Source of the DNA: a virus
Length of the DNA: 34,417 bases
Reading direction: 5' to 3' (one strand)
Virus record (IMG/VR): IMGVR_UViG_3300045999_003053
Location: 1-34,417 of that record
Part shown: piece after piece, positions 30,006 to 34,417 of the stretch
Layout: each line of letters starts with the position of its first letter
Position numbering within the stretch: position 1 is the first letter of the stretch
Notes under the pieces: generated by a model
What the model was told of the DNA's origin: nothing
Databases searched by the model: none
Seen by the model: the letters and a program-made list of their open reading frames with translations, nothing else
Position numbers and translations under genes: made by a program

Positions 30006-30023
30006 GATTGCTAATTCCTAAAC

Positions 30024-30950
30024 ATGAACAACAACATAGACAATACGACCCAGATGCTAGAAGATTCCTTCACCGGAGACGGTGCGGGCGGTTCATTCAT
30101 GACCGAGGAAAATCAGCTAGCATCTGGGTTTCCTATTTATGGTATGGAAAACTCGTGGATTAAGCTCCATCGTAAGATATTAGAGAACTGGGTATTTAAG
30201 CAAAGGCCGGAATACTTAAAGATTTGGGTATACATATTGATCGCTGCAAACTGGAAACCAAGCAAGGCGTTGGTCAATGGTCAGTTTGTCACAATCGAGC
30301 GCGGCGAGATGCTCACAAGCTACCGATCACTAGCAGAAGGGGCCGGAACTACGGTGCAAATCGTGAAAACCTTTCTCAAGTACGCAGAAAACGATGGGAT
30401 GATTAGCGTCAAAAGCAACACAGCAGCAACACGCCTTAAGATATTGAATTACGAAGACTTACAAGGACGTGAAAACAACGATCAACACACGCCTAACACA
30501 CGGTTAACACACGATCAACACACGCCTAACACTATCATAAGAAGTAAAGAATATAAAGAAGGTAAGAAAGAAAGAATAGAAGAAGAAGATAAAGATAGTG
30601 TGAGTATGCGCTCGCGCGCATTTACGCGCCCAAGTTGTCAAGAAATCCTTGACTACTTCATTGAGCTAGGCAGTACGCAGGAAGAAGCAAACAAATTCTT
30701 CGACCATTACACGGCTAACGGCTGGAAAGTGGGCAAGAACGCGATGAAAGACTGGAAAGCAACAGCGCGGAATTGGAACAGGAACAAAGGCAAGTTTGGC
30801 AAAGAAGCTGATCAGCAGATTGCGATCCGCACAAAACCCGCAGGATTGCCGAAGCAGGTGGTCGAATTGTACCAAAAAGAGCTACCATCAGAAATTGAAA
30901 TAGAGCGCATGAAAGCTCTATACCTGTCCAAAGTATCAAACAACGAATAA
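30024..30950 (+). CDS. Replication initiator (winged-helix/DnaD-like)
   Basis: The 308-aa protein has an N-terminal winged-helix region: NSWIKLHRKILENWVFKQRP (about residues 43-62), YLKIWVYILIAANWKP, then VTIERGEMLTSYRSLAEGAG and VKTFLKYAENDGMI. A repeat-bearing, charged linker at 150-195 carries DQHTPNT twice. The C-terminal domain has EILDYFIELG and FDHYTANGWKVGKNAMKDWK, then ARNWNRNKGKFG, resembling the last domain of phage replication proteins of the DnaD/O type. It probably opens the origin and loads the host helicase. The origin itself seems to lie inside this gene. Start ATG 30024 has no clear ribosome site; ATG 30099 (MTEENQ) is possible. Confidence 0.8.
   Translation: MNNNIDNTTQMLEDSFTGDGAGGSFMTEENQLASGFPIYGMENSWIKLHRKILENWVFKQRPEYLKIWVYILIAANWKPSKALVNGQFVTIERGEMLTSYRSLAEGAGTTVQIVKTFLKYAENDGMISVKSNTAATRLKILNYEDLQGRENNDQHTPNTRLTHDQHTPNTIIRSKEYKEGKKERIEEEDKDSVSMRSRAFTRPSCQEILDYFIELGSTQEEANKFFDHYTANGWKVGKNAMKDWKATARNWNRNKGKFGKEADQQIAIRTKPAGLPKQVVELYQKELPSEIEIERMKALYLSKVSNNE
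30478..30532. repeat. Iterons of the putative replication origin
   Basis: A 22-base sequence (core GATCAACACACGCCTAACAC) occurs at 30478-30499 and 30511-30532, a period of 33 bases. A related 12-mer, GGTTAACACACG, lies in between at 30502-30513. In the protein the repeat gives DQHTPNT twice in the linker. Direct repeats within the initiator gene, next to an A-rich tract, are the arrangement of the lambda O origin. Confidence 0.75.
30537..30608. other. C-free, A-rich tract beside the iterons (unwinding element candidate)
   Basis: The 72 bases from 30537 to 30608 have no C on the + strand; in 30541-30600 A makes up 60% and G 27%. It directly follows the iterons. Such strand-asymmetric, easily melted tracts accompany the lambda O iterons. 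It encodes a Lys/Glu-rich linker (KEGKKERIEEEDKD), so the bias is partly due to the protein. Confidence 0.65.
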
Positions 30951-30965
30951 AAACGCGTCTACGGG

Positions 30966-31005
30966 GCTGGAAACGGCCAGCAAACAACTATTAAGCATTA
31001 CTTAA
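30966..31005. promoter_or_regulatory. Two short hairpins in the gap before the DnaA-like gene
   Basis: GCTGG/CCAGC (30966-30970 with 30977-30981) and TTAAG/CTTAA (30991-30995 with 31001-31005) are two perfect 5-bp inverted repeats. They lie in the 83-base non-coding gap 30951-31033. No T-run follows either. GGAGGG for the next gene is at 31022-31027. May be a control region; weak evidence. Confidence 0.3.
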
Positions 31006-31033
31006 CAACTCAAAAACAACACGGAGGGTAAAT

Positions 31034-31603
31034 ATGAGGCGGTATAGAAAGCTAAATGAGGTGCTCGCAATGTCCGACACCATCCTAAAATACTTTGACG
31101 TGCACCGGTCACGGTTCGTAACATGGGCTCTTAAACAGCCCGACCTATTCCCAGAAGTAGGCAAGCGCGCGATGCAGGACTACTTGTGCATAGCACTCAA
31201 TAGGCACATGATCCCTTCACACATAACAGACACCAGAAGAGCACTTAAAATTATCAAACAAAAACATACCATGAGACCAAACACGCAAAACCCAGCTATC
31301 CTAAACCTTATCGACCAATTTTGCAAGCTGTACAACTGCACATGGGAGCAGCTTGTAGCGCAATCCCGCTTTCATTGGGTCGTAGAATGCCGATACCTGC
31401 TCATGTACTTTCTGTTTACGAAGTACCGACTATCTAACTCATTGATAGCGCGGCTATTTAACAAGCACCATTCGTCGGTTATCCACGCTTTGCGGAACAT
31501 GCGTAACCAAATCGAAACAGATGCTAACTTCCGTGAATACGTGGAACGTATGGAAACGCTGCTAGATATTAACTTTACCGTGCAAGTGGAAGAGATACAA
31601 TGA
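31034..31603 (+). CDS. Stand-alone DnaA domain IV-like DNA-binding protein
   Basis: The 189-aa protein has in its second half the pattern of the DnaA C-terminal DNA-binding domain: LIDQFCKLYNCTWEQLVAQS (about residues 93-112), YLLMYFLFTKYRLSNSLIAR, and LFNKHHSSVIHALRNMRNQI. The last segment matches the DnaA signature (F..RDHTTVIHA..K), with KHHSSVIHA in its place. The AAA+ ATPase domain is absent. The N-terminal 85 residues are basic, helical and not recognised. It should bind DnaA boxes, several of which lie around it, and could compete with or recruit host DnaA. GGAGGG ribosome site. Confidence 0.85.
   Translation: MRRYRKLNEVLAMSDTILKYFDVHRSRFVTWALKQPDLFPEVGKRAMQDYLCIALNRHMIPSHITDTRRALKIIKQKHTMRPNTQNPAILNLIDQFCKLYNCTWEQLVAQSRFHWVVECRYLLMYFLFTKYRLSNSLIARLFNKHHSSVIHALRNMRNQIETDANFREYVERMETLLDINFTVQVEEIQ
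31479..31487 (+). promoter_or_regulatory. DnaA-box-like site 3
   Basis: TTATCCACG inside the DnaA-like gene. It encodes part of the VIHAL signature, so codon constraint alone may explain it. Confidence 0.3.
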
Positions 31604-32910
31604 GCTTCGAGCTACATCTTGGCAACTGTTTAGACATACTTGCAACCATGCCAGACAACAGCGTGGATGCTATTGTCACAGATCCGCCCTATGGTCTGGC
31701 GTTTATGGGTAAGAAGTGGGACTATGACGTACCAAGCGAAGAGATCTGGCGTGAATGTCTCCGCGTGCTCAAACCGGGTGGTCATCTGTTAGCCTTTGCA
31801 GGAACACGGACGCAGCACCGTATGGCCGTGCGTATCGAGGATGCAGGGTTTGAGATACGGGACATGATCGCATGGGTCTATGGCTCGGGGTTTCCAAAGT
31901 CGCACGACATAAGCAAGGCGATTGATAAGGCCGCAGGGGTGGAACGCACTGAGGTGATTGGCACCAAGTTGGGCCTCCCTGGGATGGCCAAGGATGGCAG
32001 TAACCAGCGCAGCGGATTTGATGCCGCTTTTGGTGGTGATGCTTGCGGCCTTCTTTCGACTGACATCACCGCCCCCGCAACTTTAGCCGCCAAACAATGG
32101 CAAGGCTGGGGTACTGCGCTCAAACCTGCGCTGGAGCCTATTACCGTGGCACGCAAGCCGTTCACGGGAACGGTGGCGGCGAATGTACTGCAATGGGGAA
32201 CGGGTGGCGTGAATGTGGATGGGTGCAGGGTGGAAGGAAATGTGACAACTTGGCCTGCAATACGCACCAACAATAGAAACAATGCAAACGCATACGGCAC
32301 TTATGCGTCGCAAGAAACAACGGGCACACCGTCAACCCTCGGCCGCTTTCCCGCGAACCTTATCCACGACGGTAGTGATGAGGTGGTGGGGATGTTTCCG
32401 GAGACGAAGACGGGGAAGCCGACGTTGGGCAGTCAACCAACGACCGGCGAGGTGTTCGGCGCGTATGCGCAGCGCAGCACGGTAGGAGGTGTCGATTCCG
32501 GCTCCGCAGCCCGCTTCTTCTACTGCGCAAAGGCATCCAAGCGAGACAGGGACGAGGGATGCGAGGGGATGGAGGCGCAAAACCTTCGATATGGCGATGG
32601 TAGGGGGCGAAGTCATGAAATGTATAATACAACAAGCGATAATCGTCCAACGCCCACCAACCCTGCTCGCACCAACCACCACCCCACCGTCAAACCCACC
32701 GACCTCATGCGCTACCTGTGCAGGCTGGTAACACCACCGAACGGCACGGTTCTCGATCCGTTCATGGGCAGCGGCTCCACAGGCAAAGCAGCCATCTTGG
32801 AAGGGTTCCAGTTTATCGGAATTGACATGACACCCGAATATGTAGACATCGCACGTGCACGGATTGAGCACGCAGTAAAGTCAAAGCCGAATAAGCTGGA
32901 TTTGGAGTAA
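31600..32910 (+). CDS. DNA methyltransferase, beta class (N6-adenine or N4-cytosine)
   Basis: The 436-aa enzyme has the catalytic motif DPPY at residues 28-31 (DAIVTDPPYGLAFMGKKW) and the SAM-binding motif near the C-terminus (DPFMGSGSTGKAAILEGFQF, then IGIDMTPEYVDIARARI). Catalytic-before-SAM order is the beta class. Residues of about 110-370 hold the target recognition region. It methylates the phage DNA, presumably against restriction; no restriction gene accompanies it. From about 31,930 to 32,770 the DNA is about 60-65% GC in lines counted, against 42-47% just upstream, so the middle of the gene is probably of foreign origin. ATGA overlap with the DnaA-like gene. Confidence 0.9.
   Translation: MSFELHLGNCLDILATMPDNSVDAIVTDPPYGLAFMGKKWDYDVPSEEIWRECLRVLKPGGHLLAFAGTRTQHRMAVRIEDAGFEIRDMIAWVYGSGFPKSHDISKAIDKAAGVERTEVIGTKLGLPGMAKDGSNQRSGFDAAFGGDACGLLSTDITAPATLAAKQWQGWGTALKPALEPITVARKPFTGTVAANVLQWGTGGVNVDGCRVEGNVTTWPAIRTNNRNNANAYGTYASQETTGTPSTLGRFPANLIHDGSDEVVGMFPETKTGKPTLGSQPTTGEVFGAYAQRSTVGGVDSGSAARFFYCAKASKRDRDEGCEGMEAQNLRYGDGRGRSHEMYNTTSDNRPTPTNPARTNHHPTVKPTDLMRYLCRLVTPPNGTVLDPFMGSGSTGKAAILEGFQFIGIDMTPEYVDIARARIEHAVKSKPNKLDLE
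32360..32368 (+). promoter_or_regulatory. DnaA-box-like site 4
   Basis: TTATCCACG within the methyltransferase gene; eight of nine bases match the DnaA box. Confidence 0.35.
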
Positions 32911-32913
32911 ATA

Positions 32914-33387
32914 ATGCGGTTTTTTTCAACTAGATCAGAGCACCGCAAAATGGGACGTAAAAAGTTAGAACTTGATGAAGAGAAAATATGGGAAGCTGCA
33001 ACTAAAGGGGCGACCTATGAAGCTATTGCGAGAGCACTCGGCAAGGATGCAGACGGCAAACCGGTAGTCTCTAGCGATACCATACGCAGGCGCTACGCAG
33101 AGCTTATATCGCAGGCAAAGGCTAACGGCGATATTGAGCTTTACGCTGCCCTATGGGAAGAAGGCGTAATAGGCGTACCAGATCAGAACGGCAACAGGAA
33201 ACGCAATGCAGCGGTCTTGCTGCGCCTTGCAGAGCATCGACTCGGTATGTCCCAGAAGATGCACCAAACCAATGAGCGGCAAGAGTTTAACATCGTTATT
33301 GGCCCTAAACCAAATACCATACCACTAGAAGCAGATGATACAAGTAACAACACCATTGCCAGCGCAGACGGCCTTCTGGAACAGTAG
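32914..33387 (+). CDS. terS: Terminase small subunit (complete copy)
   Basis: The 157-aa protein recognises the packaging site and regulates the large subunit. KIWEAATKGATYEAIARALG (about residues 24-43) is a helix-turn-helix; VSSDTIRRRYAELISQAK follows as the second helix pair. The middle (LYAALWEEGV, NAAVLLRLAEHRLGM) is the oligomerising helical part. ATG 32914 has GGAG about 9 bases upstream; ATG 32950 (MGRKK) is a shorter choice. The 3' end overlaps terL. Identification rests on the HTH and on its place directly before terL. Confidence 0.8.
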   Translation: MRFFSTRSEHRKMGRKKLELDEEKIWEAATKGATYEAIARALGKDADGKPVVSSDTIRRRYAELISQAKANGDIELYAALWEEGVIGVPDQNGNRKRNAAVLLRLAEHRLGMSQKMHQTNERQEFNIVIGPKPNTIPLEADDTSNNTIASADGLLEQ

Positions 33388-34417
33388 AGCACGGCATCGG
33401 CTTTTCGTGGGTGGTATCGGTAGCGGCAAGACGCTGGCAGGATGCCTTGAGATACTACGGCAGCCGTCAGGGACATTTGGCACGGTCATAGCTCCTACCT
33501 ATCCCATGCTGCGGGATGCTACGCTGCTCACGTTCTTCGAGAAGTTTGGGCAAGCAGTCGAGAGCCATAACAAGAGCGAAGGCGTCACCGTGCTGCGTAA
33601 TGGTACTACCGTGTTCTGGAGATCAGCAGACAAGCCAGATTCACTGCGAGGCCCTAACCTGAACTGGTTCTACCTAGATGAAGCGGACTATATGGACGGC
33701 GCGACGTGGGACGTTATGCTTGGTCGTATTCGCCGCGATCCTACCGCTTGCTGGCTTACCACATCCCCTAATGGAGATACCAACTGGGTATACGAGCGCT
33801 TCTACCGTAAGTGGACAGAAGGCAATCCAGAATACTTTGTAGCGCAGGCAAAGACAAGGGACAATGTCCACCTACCGCCTGAATACGTCAGGACGCTCGA
33901 AGAAACGTATACGAGCGAGTTTGCGCGGCAGGAACTGGAAGGGGAATTCATCGGGCCAATGGGGCGCATCATGCGGAAAGAGTGGCTGCAATACGCTCTG
34001 CTTCCAGAAGATGACATAACGTACGTGATCGGCGTGGACTTGGCTGTTGGCATGAAGTCCAATGCAGATGATCGCGCTATCGTGGTGGTGGGCAAGCGTG
34101 GCACGACCTATTACGTCGCTGATGTGGTGTTTGGCAAATGGTCATTTAACGAAACCAAGGACAAGATCAAGCAGACTGCCTACAACTGGAATGCCGTCAG
34201 GGTGTGCGTTGAGAACGTGGCTTACCAAGAAGTCATGGTTCAACAGCTACGAGCCGAAACAATGCTTAACATACAAGGTGTCAATCCACGGGGCCGCAAT
34301 AAGCTCACACGCTTTCTGCCCATCGCAGGCAAGTATGAGCACGGCTATATCAAACATGTGAATAGCGTACCTTTGGAATTTACCGAGCAACTGCTTATGT
34401 TCGACGGCAAAGATGGG
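33137..34417. repeat. Right copy of diverged terminal repeat
   Basis: Counterpart of 1-1281 at a fixed offset of 33136: identical for the first 160 and last 99 bases, about 90 substitutions in between (about 93% identity overall by hand count), no gap. Confidence 0.95.
33335..34417 (+). CDS. terL: Terminase large subunit, second haplotype, cut by window end
   Basis: The frame opens at ATG 33335 and runs to the window end (361 codons). The product matches the terL at 199-1359 except at two residues: Asp for Tyr at 135 and Tyr for Phe at 153. The roughly 80 nucleotide changes within the gene are otherwise silent. Walker A, Walker B and the nuclease Asp are all kept. It is another strain's version of the same gene exposed by the circular assembly, rather than a second terminase gene of the phage. 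Confidence 0.9.
   Translation, partial: MIQVTTPLPAQTAFWNSRARHRLFVGGIGSGKTLAGCLEILRQPSGTFGTVIAPTYPMLRDATLLTFFEKFGQAVESHNKSEGVTVLRNGTTVFWRSADKPDSLRGPNLNWFYLDEADYMDGATWDVMLGRIRRDPTACWLTTSPNGDTNWVYERFYRKWTEGNPEYFVAQAKTRDNVHLPPEYVRTLEETYTSEFARQELEGEFIGPMGRIMRKEWLQYALLPEDDITYVIGVDLAVGMKSNADDRAIVVVGKRGTTYYVADVVFGKWSFNETKDKIKQTAYNWNAVRVCVENVAYQEVMVQQLRAETMLNIQGVNPRGRNKLTRFLPIAGKYEHGYIKHVNSVPLEFTEQLLMFDGKDG

Noticed and set aside
31479-31487. Treating this DnaA box as firm evidence
   Set aside because: The bases encode conserved residues of the DnaA signature, so the match may be due to coding needs; kept only as a low-confidence site.
33335-34417. Second terminase gene of the phage
   Set aside because: Gapless match with identical ends and almost only silent changes over the whole repeat, including part of terS, fits circular assembly of two strains better than a paralogue.
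1-34417. Prophage or temperate lifestyle
   Set aside because: I looked for integrase, excisionase, Cro/CI-type repressor and attachment sites and saw none.
1-34417. tRNA genes
   Set aside because: No cloverleaf with a TTCGA-type T-loop was apparent in the few non-coding gaps, the largest of which is about 136 bases.

Overview
The window is essentially one complete genome of a tailed, siphovirus-type bacteriophage with an HK97-like head. The circular unit is about 33.1 kb. All supported genes are on the + strand and tightly packed, with many 1- or 4-base stop/start overlaps. There is no integrase, repressor, DNA polymerase, tRNA or CRISPR array. This suggests a lytic (or at least not integrase-dependent) phage that borrows the host replisome. 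The last 1281 bases repeat the first 1281 without a gap but with about 90 substitutions, nearly all synonymous. The contig therefore closes on itself, but its two ends carry different strain haplotypes. The host is not identified. Purine-rich Shine-Dalgarno sequences precede most free-standing starts, so the host uses them. One DUF3127-like gene and one TTG-N19-TATATTTG promoter-like element recall Bacteroidota, but this is not enough to assign a host.

Layout. 32.9-33.4 kb and 0-5.7 kb: small and large terminase, a portal fused to a Mu-F/SPP1 gp7-like domain, prohead protease, major capsid protein. 5.7-9.9 kb: a cassette of probable capsid decoration and fibre proteins, including a duplicated small module and a glycine-rich fibre, followed by membrane/holin-like proteins. 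9.9-11.4 kb: head-tail connector and tail completion proteins. 11.4-12.8 kb: a family 2-like glycosyltransferase inserted before the probable major tail protein, then a strong terminator-like hairpin. 12.9-21.5 kb: two paralogous tail-chaperone-like genes flanking a third gene, tape measure protein, distal tail, hub-like and receptor-side proteins. 21.5-23.3 kb: a metallophosphoesterase, an HExxH peptidase and an overlapping CHAP-type endolysin.

A T-rich junction at 23.28-23.41 kb combines an AT-rich terminator-like hairpin with a promoter candidate. It separates the late genes from an early region. 23.4-29.4 kb holds many small genes plus Gp157-like, annealing-protein-like, ParB-like, DUF3127/SSB-like and VRR-NUC-like proteins, and a structured RNA candidate at 27.5 kb. 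29.4-32.9 kb holds a SAM methyltransferase, a replication initiator with internal iterons and an A-rich C-free tract (a lambda-O-like origin), a stand-alone DnaA domain IV-like protein and a beta-class DNA methyltransferase. Four near-consensus DnaA boxes lie between 28.4 and 32.4 kb.

The most interesting points are the replication module (initiator, iterons, DnaA boxes and phage DnaA-domain protein), the portal-MuF fusion, the fibre cassette inside the head region, the duplicated tail-chaperone genes, the late-terminator/early-promoter junction and the diverged terminal repeat.
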